Position numbers and translations under genes: made by a program. From Melitaea cinxia (taxonomy: Eukaryota > Arthropoda > Insecta > Lepidoptera > Nymphalidae), in NCBI RefSeq assembly GCF_905220565.1, contig NC_059416.1, positions 10,168,001 to 10,232,000 on the forward strand: a stretch of 64,000 nucleotides of DNA, in the 5' to 3' direction. Below are positions 19,638-30,400 of the stretch, one piece after another (position 1 is the stretch's first letter; each line of letters starts with the position of its first letter). Below the pieces are notes generated by a model. It worked only from the letters and a program-made list of their open reading frames with translations. It made no database searches and was not told where the DNA came from.

Positions 19638-22390
19638 AACTTAAAAAAACGAACGTTTTAGAACATACATCAGATTCTGCACCTGGACTAGATGGAATTT
19701 ATTATTCATTCATTACTCATTTAAATGACATAAGCTTGACATTTTATTTAAATTTGATAAATTCTATTTTTCAATCTGGTCACATTCCTTCAAACTGGAA
19801 ATCACAAATCATAATTCCAATATTAAAACCTGATAAAGACCCCTCTTCTGCTTTGTCCTATCGTCCTATTGCCCTTTCATCTGTTCTCCTAAAAATCTGC
19901 GAACAATTAATTAAGAATCGTCTCGAATGGTACGTCGAAAGCAACGGTTTGCTCTCAGCATCTCAATTTGGTTTTCGACGAAACAGAAGCACCATAGATA
20001 ATATTAGTTTACTTACAACTGATATCAGGCTAGCATTTTCTGTTAATAATTTTGTCATTGCAGCATTTTTGGATTTATCTAATGCATATGACAATGTGGT
20101 GATCCCAATTCTCAAACAAAAACTTATACACCTACAGATCCCCAAAAAAATTATTTGTTTTATTATAAATATGCTTAATGATAGATCGATTTTTCTTATT
20201 GACGGCGATCAAAAATATTCTAGAGTTCTTTCTAAAGGTCTTCCACAAGGATCCGTTTTGAGCCCCATATTGTATAATTTATACACATATGATCTAGACT
20301 TAAATATCGATAGAAAGATTGAGGTTTTGCAATATGCTGATGATTTATTATTATATGTAAAAAGTAAAAACATTGAATTAGCATGTACAGAGTTAACGAC
20401 ATCTCTTCAATATTTAAAAAAATGGCTTGATGATCATGGTCTAATTTTGTCCCCATCTAAAAGTTCAGTAGTTTTATTCTCCCGTATGCGATCAACCACT
20501 CCAGTTCACGTTTTTTACGATGAGACCATTATACCACAAAAACAAGATTTTAAATTTTTAGGCGTTATTTTAGACAATAAGCTTACAGGCATCTCTCATT
20601 GCAATTTTATCGCAAGTAAGTGTGAAAAAATAATTAACATCATAAGGTGTTTAGCAGGAATTTGGTGGGGTGCCCATCCTTTTTATTTGAAAATTGTGTA
20701 TAATGCTCTCATACGGAGTGTCATGGAATATGGTTCATTCTTATTAGAACCGGGTCTTCTTTCTGGATTTAAAATGTTGAACAAAATTCAAAATAAATGC
20801 TTAAGAATAATTTGTGGAGCAATGAAGTCTAGCCCAATTAACGCTTTACAAATCGAGTGCTGCGATCCCCCGTTACAATTACGACGTCAGTATTTGTCTG
20901 ATAAATTTCTTTTTCGCCGTCTACAACTTACCAATCATCCCCTTATTGAAAAACTTCATCTTTTAGCTTCCTTTGTGTCGAATTCACCGTACTGGACTCA
21001 TAAATCCAATCCATATTTAGTCAACAGCTATTATAAGTTCAAATCTCTTTCTGCACCTTTACATCAATCTAACATGCTACCTTTGTTTTCTTGTCCTTAC
21101 GAATCTCTCATTCTATCGCCACAAATATTGAATATGGGTATATCTAAGTCGGACTTTTTAATAGCTAACGAAAAATTTAATACAATTATTAACAAAAAAT
21201 TTAAAAACTTCCACCTGATATTTACTGATGCTTCAAAACATGATGCTAACGGTACTGTAGGTGTAGGAATCATTCACTGTCAGTATAATATTGTACAGAA
21301 GGTAAAATTCCCACCAGAATCTTCTGTTTTTTCTGGAGAGTGCTTTGGTATCTTCAAAGCCTTAGAATATATATTATTAGCTAAGCTCAATAACTCAATA
21401 ATTTTTAGTGATTCACTTAGTTCTTTACAAGCATTAGAAAAGAACCCGTTTAAAATTAAGCAGCACAATCCTATAGTATTCGATATAAGAAAACTTCTAT
21501 CTATATGCTTATCAAAAAATTATAATATTAAATTTTCTTGGATTCCTGGTCATTCTGGAATCCAAGGAAATGTTATTGCAGACGCTCTTGCTAATGAAGC
21601 GATTTCTTGTGGTGACCTTGTTCCGTATAAGATTTACTGCTCAGATTTGTTATCAATACCTAAACTCGATCTTGACACATCTTGGAAAACGTTATGGGAA
21701 AAAAGTAGTAAAGAAAAGGGTAATTATTATTACTCTCTTCAGCCTGATATTCCATCAAAACCATGGTTCTTCTCAATGAATTTTAATAGGAGGTGCTCTA
21801 GTATCATTTCAAGATTGAGACTTGGCCATACTTGTACACCTGCTCATCTTGCTAAGCTTAAAATTACTAACGACTCTTCTTGTTTGTGTGGTTGTGAAAC
21901 AGGCGATGCTAATCATTTTTTCTTTTCTTGTCCTCTTTATAATCGTATCGATTTCCTGAAATCCTTACTAGCATATCATATCCCTTTTCCAACCTCAATT
22001 TCTTGTCTTTTATTTATAAAAAAATATTACATATATAAAATAATTTCAGATTATATAATTATTAATAATATAGAAATTTAAATATTTATCACATTAAATA
22101 TGTATCTGGAATTATCTGGTTTAGTTTTTATATTATGTATGTCATACATACATAATATAGGTAATATATTTGAATGTATATTTTATTATTTTATATATTT
22201 ATTATCTATATGTCACAAATATCCTATATCTATTCCTGTCCTGAATGATTCCTAAATTTAGCTCCTCCCGTTCATGTCCCGTTCCTTTAAAATACATGTA
22301 AAAATTTCTCCCGTTTGATAATGGCAAATGTACTATGTACGAGAATTGCCAATTGAAAAAAAAAAAAAAAAAAAAAAAACTTAAAAAAAC
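19638..22390 (+). mobile_element. 5'-truncated LINE with target-site duplication and poly(A) tail
   Basis: The insertion proper is 19651-22377. It is flanked by a 13-bp direct repeat, AACTTAAAAAAAC, at 19638-19650 and at 22378-22390. The second copy directly follows a run of about 22 A at the 3' end. Sequence begins in the middle of an open frame, so the 5' half (ORF1 and the endonuclease) was lost on insertion. This is a standard target-primed reverse transcription product, and the intact flanks suggest a fairly young insertion. Confidence 0.93.
19652..22081 (+). CDS. LINE ORF2, reverse transcriptase and RNase H (5' truncated)
   Basis: An open frame begins at the truncation point and has no in-frame start. 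SAPGLDGIYYSF, about 10 codons in, is the first conserved RT motif and lies upstream of residues often taken as the start. The RT continues with SYRPIALSSVLLKICEQL, FLDLSNAYDNV (catalytic Asp), LPQGSVLSPILYNLY and LQYADDLLLY (catalytic YADD). A C-terminal RNase H carries its acidic residues in IFTDASKHD, SGECFGIFKAL, IFSDSLSSLQAL and GNVIADALANEAI. The protein ends with CLCGCETGDANHFFFSC, a C-C-H-C knuckle common at LINE C termini. RT plus RNase H fits the I, R1 and LOA side of the non-LTR tree; the exact clade is not settled. No internal stop was seen, so the enzyme region looks intact although the element lacks its endonuclease. Confidence 0.93.
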   Translation, partial: NVLEHTSDSAPGLDGIYYSFITHLNDISLTFYLNLINSIFQSGHIPSNWKSQIIIPILKPDKDPSSALSYRPIALSSVLLKICEQLIKNRLEWYVESNGLLSASQFGFRRNRSTIDNISLLTTDIRLAFSVNNFVIAAFLDLSNAYDNVVIPILKQKLIHLQIPKKIICFIINMLNDRSIFLIDGDQKYSRVLSKGLPQGSVLSPILYNLYTYDLDLNIDRKIEVLQYADDLLLYVKSKNIELACTELTTSLQYLKKWLDDHGLILSPSKSSVVLFSRMRSTTPVHVFYDETIIPQKQDFKFLGVILDNKLTGISHCNFIASKCEKIINIIRCLAGIWWGAHPFYLKIVYNALIRSVMEYGSFLLEPGLLSGFKMLNKIQNKCLRIICGAMKSSPINALQIECCDPPLQLRRQYLSDKFLFRRLQLTNHPLIEKLHLLASFVSNSPYWTHKSNPYLVNSYYKFKSLSAPLHQSNMLPLFSCPYESLILSPQILNMGISKSDFLIANEKFNTIINKKFKNFHLIFTDASKHDANGTVGVGIIHCQYNIVQKVKFPPESSVFSGECFGIFKALEYILLAKLNNSIIFSDSLSSLQALEKNPFKIKQHNPIVFDIRKLLSICLSKNYNIKFSWIPGHSGIQGNVIADALANEAISCGDLVPYKIYCSDLLSIPKLDLDTSWKTLWEKSSKEKGNYYYSLQPDIPSKPWFFSMNFNRRCSSIISRLRLGHTCTPAHLAKLKITNDSSCLCGCETGDANHFFFSCPLYNRIDFLKSLLAYHIPFPTSISCLLFIKKYYIYKIISDYIIINNIEI

Positions 22391-22687
22391 TAATAATAAA
22401 CATATTTACCTTATGTGACAATTACCTGTCATCCTTAAATTAAATAACATAAAAGTGGATAATCAATAATTCTTAAAATAACAATATATGGATTTGTTAA
22501 AATGTTATCACTCAATCTCCATTATGTTTTCTCTCATTTTATGTAAAATTGACAAATCGTCTGTGCTTTACAGTATCATTGCAAAACTAATAGGGCAAAA
22601 GAAGGAAAAGGCAGTTTAAACAAGAAAATAATGAAATCATTACATTATTCAATTTAGAAAACAAGGTGATATTTTGTATATTTTAAA

Positions 22688-22788
22688 GCTAGCTCGACGC
22701 GGCTCCAATGCGATGTGACGCGAGGGCTCCGACTACATTCTCATGCTCGCGTTCCCTCGCCTAACCTCGACGAGAGTGAAGAGCTAGC
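22688..22788. repeat. GC-rich block bounded by an 8-bp inverted repeat
   Basis: GCTAGCTC at 22688-22695 faces GAGCTAGC at 22781-22788. The 85 bases between are rich in CG dinucleotides (ACGCGAGGG, GCTCGCGTT), in contrast with the AT-rich sequence on both sides. It could be a small hairpin element. 22391-22687 and 22789-22904 hold nothing recognisable. Confidence 0.4.
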
Positions 22789-22904
22789 ATAAAATATTAA
22801 AATTGTTCCAAGTGACTGTTTACATTATTATATAGAAATACAAATAAATAAAATTGAAGTGTCCGTTTGTAATATTAAAATAACCGCTTTTTACTAAATG
22901 CATA

Positions 22905-23126
22905 TGGATGTCTAGACAGTACATATACCGAAATAATATTTTTTACAATTTTTGTCTGTCTGTTTATTCCGGCTAATCTCTGAAACGATTAGACTGATTT
23001 TGACGGGGTTTTCACTGGCAGATATCTGATGGAACAAGGAGTAACTTAGGCTACTTTAATTTTAGAAATTTATTTTTTTGTAACTCTGCGAAGTGAGAGT
23101 GAGTGCGAAGTCGTGGGCATAGCTAG
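22905..23126 (+). mobile_element. Helitron, 3' end clear, 5' end approximate
   Basis: Ends with GTGCGAAGTCGTGGGCATAG and CTAG at 23123-23126, followed by T. The inner motif TTTTGTCTGTCTGTTTATTC and GGTTTTCACTGGCAGATATC are shared with other Helitrons here (60225-60430, reversed). The element lies just downstream of the EMC6 stop codon. Confidence 0.7.
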
Positions 23127-23294
23127 TTATAACATAAAACACTGCAATCGAAATAACAATTTCTATCATTGATAATTTAAAAACAAAACATTTTCCCATT
23201 TAAACAAAATTACTTCATACCATAACACAATTCAAACTTTATTACCATTTCTTATATAAATACATTATTTTACGACCTTATATTATAGAATTCA

Positions 23295-24357
23295 CTAATA
23301 AACATGAACCATTCCGTAAATAAAAGTCCAGAATAGAACATAAGTGAATAATGCTCCAAAGAATCCATTTGTTAAGAGACTCTGTCTTGATACATAGTAC
23401 TTCTGCCAGTTTGGTCCAGCCTTTATCATGAACATAACCCATAGGATGATGACTGCAAATACGTAGAAGGCAAAACCGTTGAGTCCTGTCAGACCTAGTA
23501 TACCTGAAAATATTGAAGGAGAAAATAAATTTTTGATGATTTTTATTTACTAAATTTGATTTCAATGTTTTTAATATTTGAATTTCATTTTACTATTGTG
23601 AGTTTGACGTTTTTAATTTTTATAATTAGTAGAAAAAAAAAATTAAAATTTTATCATTATTTAAAATATAATCTGCAAATTAGTATTTAACTTAGAGTAC
23701 ATAACTAAGAATAAATTATATTTCAATGAGTTTATTTTCAATGAATTTCAATTAGTTTTTGGGCAACACATATGATTTCACACCATTTTTTACTGCAATA
23801 GGCGGAAAAGTAAAATGAGTTTATTTTCCTTGAGATTGGTGTGTTCATCAAAGCAGTAAATAACTTGTTTTACTTTAATTCTTTTTATTTGAATATAAAC
23901 ATAATTTAAGGTTATAAAATGTTGAAACCTTTTGTTCCTTATTTGAATTTAATAATGAAAACAAAGTATAAATACTGTTTTAAAATTTACTGCTGTTTGT
24001 AATTAATTACTGTTAGTAAAATAAAAATCGAGTTATCATGTCTTCTTCTTCTTCTTCTTTTACTTTGGCTCCCTGAAGAGATATCATATCAATACATGCA
24101 TAACATGTAAACAACAAATTTAGTGAAAATAAGACTTTTAAAACTATAAGGATCATTTAAGAGATATACCTAGGCCAGGCAATAATAACGATTTTTGATA
24201 ATTTTAATTTAGAATCATTATAATTACCTGCAGTAGATCCTGATAATGCAGCCATAGACGTTCTGCAGTATTCAACAACTGCAGCGTTGTTTCTTAGTGC
24301 CACTTCACTATACGCCACTGGTTCTGGCTTTACATCCTTTGTTTTATTTGACGACAT
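23295..24357 (-). CDS. EMC6: ER membrane protein complex subunit 6
   Basis: Two coding exons: 24357-24228 (130 nt) and 23503-23295 (209 nt), joined in phase 1 for 112 aa. The donor is GCAG|GTAATT and the acceptor TTTTCAG|GTATA. EMC6 is a small core subunit of the ER membrane complex, which inserts tail-anchored and multi-pass proteins. The diagnostic stretches are EVALRNNAAVVEYCRTSMAA, LSGSTAG joined to ILGLTGLNGFAFYVF, and the C-terminal LFTYVLFWTFIYGMVHVY that ends the protein, as in other animals. Hydrophobic helices follow the splice point (FAFYVFAVIILWVMFMI and LFTYVLFWTFIYGMV). Length matches the usual 110 or so residues. The gene is divergent from NSD and both probably share a promoter region. 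Confidence 0.97.
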
Positions 24358-25726
24358 AGTGGTATCCTACGAAAAACTAAATCTTAATTAAAATAGTATT
24401 AAATTTAATCAAAATAAAGTGTTTAACGATACGATTATTTAAGTTTTAATGGCCCGAACCAGAGTATGCCCAAACGTCATTTGTCAAAAATGACAAACAA
24501 AATAATTCTTACCACAAAATAAAAGTTAAACACGAAATAAATGCTTCAAAATCTTTAAATTTTTAAAGCAAAAAAAAAAAGGGCTTATCAATATTGTTAC
24601 AATCTAATTGATGACTTATCATTATCTAATTTATTATTTTTAATATTTGTACTTATACGTTTAACGAAAACAATATTACAAAAACTTAAAATTTGAAATG
24701 TAAATATTTATTTATTAAATTATTAATAAACTATTTCGGCCTTTGGCTTAATTTTATAATTTATTTACGTTTTGTTATTTGTTTATTTTTAATTTTTTTA
24801 CTAAAATGGTGTCTTATAGTTATATTTTATGCATGCCAATGAACTTTTTGTATGTTTGAGTTGGATTGATGTAGGCGTGTAGGTATACTCAATAAACGCT
24901 ACTGACACACACATTTAAACTATTTTCATGGTGGTTTTCGCGGCTAAGCGTCGTTGAACTTCATTTCTTTTGAATTGTTAAAATCAAGTGATAGTTATCT
25001 CTTATTATTGTTTTGAAGTGAAGGTAATAATTGTTAATGTTTGTAAACATATCTTATAATAATATTAATTGTAGCGATTGAATTCTATATGAATATTGAA
25101 ATTGTAATGCCGTGTGGATGACGGCTATGGTTGATCCCTGTTCGTATCTAAATAGGACTTTGGTCGAATAATATCAAGACATTGTGTGATTTTAGTTAAT
25201 TTTTCAGTACCTGTGTATTTTTATCTTTGCGAAATAGTGTAGAAATTGTTTTTAGATGTGACGAGTGCTCCGTGAAAAAGGAAATTAAGTTTTCGATTTT
25301 AATGATTTGTGAACAGTATGTAGGATAACGTATCTTTTATTTAGCTATTGTGCACAATATGGCATTTGAAATAAGGCGACGTTTATGCGATTAGATATAT
25401 TGATTCCTGTAGTTTTTCATTCAATTAATACATTTAATAAATATTTATGAATAGAAATTTGCGAAAAAAATTTGAATAACCTAATTGACAGAACGAATAA
25501 CTTTAATTCGATTTTTTTGTTTCAGTTTCACAACCTAGATAATATTTGATTGTTGGAACTCGTTTTATATGTTTTGACATTGTATTTACAATTTTTGTAT
25601 TGACATAGCCATGGTGATGTAGAAATAATTTGGAAGTAGGTATTGAATACCGACATTTTTGATTACACGACGAATGTGTATTACGTCAGTGATCAGACGC
25701 CGAATGTTTGATTATTTTGATACAAA
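24358..25726. promoter_or_regulatory. Divergent promoter region between EMC6 and NSD
   Basis: This 1.37-kb gap separates the two start codons, so it must hold both promoters and both 5' untranslated regions. No TATA box stands out. A possible non-coding first exon of NSD could end at the donor GAAG|GTAATA near 25023 and resume after the acceptor TTTTGTTTCAG that ends at about 25526. That is inference from splice-site appearance only. Confidence 0.45.
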
Positions 25727-27410
25727 ATGGAGGAATCTGACGACAATGTGAGTTCTGAGGATTTGAGATATGATGATAGCTCGTCTATCAAAGTTAAACC
25801 AAGAAAACGTTCCCTAGTCGAACGTGAACTTGAAACAAATTTAACTGCTCGAGTAACATCACCTGTAACTAATTCTGATTCAACTAGCACGAGCCGTTAC
25901 GGCAGAGCTCGTAGACTCAAAACTGACTCTGAATTCTTAGATACAGAGAAAGCAATGAAATCTAAATCACCGAACCCTAAAGTTGATAAGTCACCAAGTA
26001 AAATACAGTCTCCAGCCTATAAAATGCATGCATCGAACTCTTCCATTCGTATTGAAACCCCAAAACGACCGGAACATTCCTTGGAAAATCAGATCGAAAA
26101 TATATATACGGAGAATATATCGTTAAGTCGTTTCGGATCTGAGGAAAAGAAGAATAAATCATCAACAAAGAAATATCCTAAAGTGTACATAAGGAAAGAT
26201 TTAATACAAACTAAAGATAAGGATCCCGATGACACAGTTGTGTTGATAAAAAATATGTTCTCACCGAGTAATAGTAGTAAAAAATCAAATATTCATTATT
26301 CTTCAGAGAAATACAGTTCGAATACTAAAAAGCCAAACGGACACTTAAACTCAGTTGTAAAGACATTAGATTTTGATGGTAATAAGAAAAAGAAGGTTGT
26401 GGAGAGAAAAAGTTTGTCAAAAAGTGAGTTATTTGAGATGGAGGCTAAGTGTGAGTACCAAGTAGGAGACTTGGCGTGGGCAAGAATGGGGACATACCCA
26501 TTTTGGCCTTGCATCATCACTAGAGATCCATTGAGCGAAATGTTTGTCAAGAAAAAGTGTAAGTATTTTTATTTCATAAAAATATTACTTAAAAAATAAC
26601 AAACTTGTTATTTGTGTTTTTTTGTAACACTAAATAAATTTAAATAAAATTTTAATCATATACTTAATATTTAAAATTATAATGAGTATTTTAATTGATT
26701 ATACATAAAAATGTAATTGAATTAATACATTAAAATAATTGATATTATCGTAAATCAATTATGAAATGTAGAAATTTTGTTTTAAAAAAAAATGTTTTGG
26801 TAAAATATATAACTTAAAACAAAGTATAAAGTGGTTTTAATTTAAATAAAATGAATAGCTTGAGTTTTTGAATGTTTAATTTGATCCAATATTCCAAGTT
26901 AACATTAAATCATTGAATTCTATTACATTGTATTTTTATATTAACCAAATTTAACACTGATTGAAATTAAAATTTGCTTCATTCTCAAATCAACGGGTTT
27001 TGCAGTGTTTATATGCAGAGTTTGTGACTATTTGTTACATGTAAATAATATAATGTGTAATATTTTTCATATTTTACAGTATACTGGACGCGATTTAAAA
27101 CATACTTTTCCATCATTTTCAAAAAAAAAAAAAATAGTACATTTTGAGTTTGCATGTACAGGGTGTGCTTATATATTTTTGGTACACACTTTAATATTTT
27201 AGATAATACTGGCTGAACCTTAAAATACTAAAAAAGAAAAGTTAATTTTTATTTTTTTATTTTTCAGTATTTGGACGTATAGAAAGAGATGTGTTACATG
27301 TTACCTTCTTCGGCGACAATGGACGTCGCGGTTGGATTGTGGACAGTATGCTTAGAAAGTTTCTTGGCCAGCTCGAGTTTGAAGTGGCTCGGACTAATTT
27401 TACACCTGAG
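25727..27410 (+). CDS. NSD: NSD exons 1-2: N-terminal region and first PWWP domain
   Basis: Residues 1-325. The first 240 residues are Ser- and Lys-rich and probably disordered (KPRKRSLVERE, KSKSPNPKVDKSPSKIQSP). The PWWP begins near residue 244 with VGDLAWARMGTYPFWPCII, where TYPFWP takes the place of the PWWP signature. It is split by the 709-base first intron and ends in exon 2 with RIERDVLHVTFFGDNGRRGW. PWWP domains read methylated H3K36 and bind DNA. The first intron contains no recognisable element, only AT-rich sequence. Confidence 0.93.
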
Positions 27411-30400
27411 GTTTTTTTTTTGATATACATATTTGACTAGAAACAACCATGTGTGAATAAAATAAAGATGGAATACTTAGTGTAGAAAATAAATAAAAGA
27501 TAGACTTATCAGACTAGATACATGGTTGATAAGAATTATAAATCAAAGGTTTTTGTTCGAAATAAAGTTTAAATCTTTAGCCCGGCGCAAATGACGTGAA
27601 AATAAATACGAAGACGATGACTCCAAGTCATATTGACCCGAATTTTATCAATAATTTTTCAAGAAATTTAGAAAGTTACCTTAATGTTAATGATTGTTTA
27701 TTAAAAAGAGTTCTTTGATTAGGTAGTAAAATAAAAATAATAACAATAAGTTTTAGAAATTAAGCTGTTATTCACTTTTTCATTAACACATGCAAATTTA
27801 ACTCTGAAAATATAACATGTTTATATTTTGAATTCTTGGTAAAGTATTCGTAGCAACAATAGGATTCAATACTTTTATGTACTAATAGAGAGATCATATA
27901 AGCTTTATAATATAAAAATAAAAACAGATTAGTCTTCTACGTCATCAATCAGGCCCACGGAACTGCTGCGATCATCGCAGTATGGAATCAAACCGGGCAA
28001 ATGGCAATGTATCACGCATGACAATTGTGAGGAGTTTTGTTATCCTTTAGTACAGACGACTTGATATCTGTTGCGAGTTCCTAGAACTTTTTGGGGACGC
28101 TCTTCACCAGGGTCATCTAGTAAAATCCTATTGACTTTGTAAATGCTCGTAAATTAGAGCCCCAGCTTATTTAGGAAATATTGTTTTTTACTGCGTGTAT
28201 CATTCCTTTTGGCCCAATGTATTCGTTTTATGCCAGATATATTTAACATTGTCTAGAAAATCGTCAGTGGCTATCATTTTGAATTTTTGCTCACATTGTA
28301 TAATTATATATTGTTCGTTAGCTGGAAAGTTCATTCGATCTTGATGGTACTTTTTGCCACATTGTTCTATCCTTTTCTTGGTAATCAAGATCGACTTTGT
28401 ACGCAAGATCGATATTAACTGAATCTGACCCCGTATCACTAGCTTCTTGTTCACTTTTACTGTCATTACTGCGTTCAGATAAATGGTCTTTAATATCTAG
28501 GTCTGAAGCACCTTAAGAGTATTCATTGTTGTTATCAGACTTTTCTAACAACGCCACAATTCCAGCTGAGAAATTACTACGCCAACGATGACGCTAGGTC
28601 ATAATGACCCGTTTTCACTTGACTCACTGGTATCTCCCAGCGCACGTGGCGTCACACTAAGTGTACCAATGGAGCGCGTAGAAATAAGATATATCAGTTT
28701 AAAATTGCCTCGGGTCAATATGACCCAGCGTCATTGACGCCGGGTTAAAAAAAATTGCAGTTGTCCTGCAAATAATAAAACATGATACATAATGCTTATC
28801 AATTATAAAGCTTGGCAAAATCACTAACTGTTCACTTGTTCAATATTTGTTGCAATGCACTTCTGTTTTTTAATCTGATAACCTCTAAAATAAAATAAAA
28901 AAATGTAGTTATTATGTATTGAGGAAGTATAATCATTGTTCTGAACTTTCTGTTTAAAAACATTTATTTCAAACACATATTGCATACTAAAATGTTTTTA
29001 AAAACTTTAATAAATTTTTAACTAGCTTAGCATTATATGAAATTGCATGTTTATTTGTTTTAATTTATGATTCAGGCTAAGAAGAAAGATCCAAAACTGT
29101 ATGCAGCATTCTTTGTGTCAGAGAAGAAAACGCCATCATGGCAAATTTCAGTTGAAGAAGCTGAGACACTGCTAAAAGAACCCAAAAGACTTAGAATTGA
29201 TATCCTCAATGACATGCTAGAAAAGTCTAGACGAGAGAGAACAACTCCAAAACTTGAGAGAAGTAAGAAAATTACCAGAACCAATAGCGATGTTTCTTTG
29301 AGTGAAAGTTTATATGACACACTGTTTTCTGAAGATGATTCTAAAGCCAACGACTCTGAGAGATCAAGAAGCAAAAGTAGAAATAGATCCTTAAACGTAT
29401 CAGAGGTAGTAACTGCCTGTCTTGATAATATGGCCGCAAAGACTGGCATTACTAAAATCCAGAGACAATCGCACATGGATAGATGGTTACAGAAAGCTAA
29501 ATCCAAAACTCCAGAGAAATCTCACCTCAAGTCTAGTAAAATAAGTAATAGTTCCAAAACTAAAAAGAAGACACATGAAGAAAGAAAGAAACTCCATAAA
29601 AAATCAAGCCTTGAATCTCAGTGTGAAAATAAGCTACAATCACATCAAAACGAACATGATTACAGTCAAAAGTATTGTGATAGTAGCAGTTCAATAGTGT
29701 TAGATGATGTCGAAATCGAGTATAAAAATCCTGAAATATTAACAGATTTGGTTGAACCTGCTCCAGGTTTAGATGTAATTTCAAATGTAGAAACACTATG
29801 TGATAAGGAAGTGTTTGATAAAAATGAAGACAATATAATATTGGCTGTTGTTAATGATGACATTTTTGTACCTGAAGCACGTGGTAGTAAGTTTTATGAT
29901 CAAATCAATGTTCAATCAATTGAAAAAATGCATGAAGATCCTAATTCCACTGAAGTTTCCACAGACTCAAATAAGATTGAATCATTTATGGATAATGCTG
30001 AAAGTATGGAAGTTGATAATGCTGCGACTGAGGACGAAGTTGTTGGAAATTTATTTGAAAATGAAAATGATGACAACATAAAAGAAAAGCGAGAAAATAT
30101 TGATGTGCCTTCAAATGACTGTAATCAGTCATCTAATAATGTATTAAATGCAGATGATGTTGAAAAAAGTATCGAAGTGAGTGAGCCCAAAGATATTGAA
30201 TCTAATAATATGAATGAAATACTTAATAATGACTTAATAATTAATGCCTTTTGTGTTCCTTCAAGTGACAACAAACCCAATGAAGCTCATACAATTGAAG
30301 AAAGTAATGTACATATAACTAATTTACAAATTGACAGTAACAATGAAAAAGATAAAAAAGATAGTGAGAATAGTAATCGAATGGAAAGTTTTAGAAGAAA

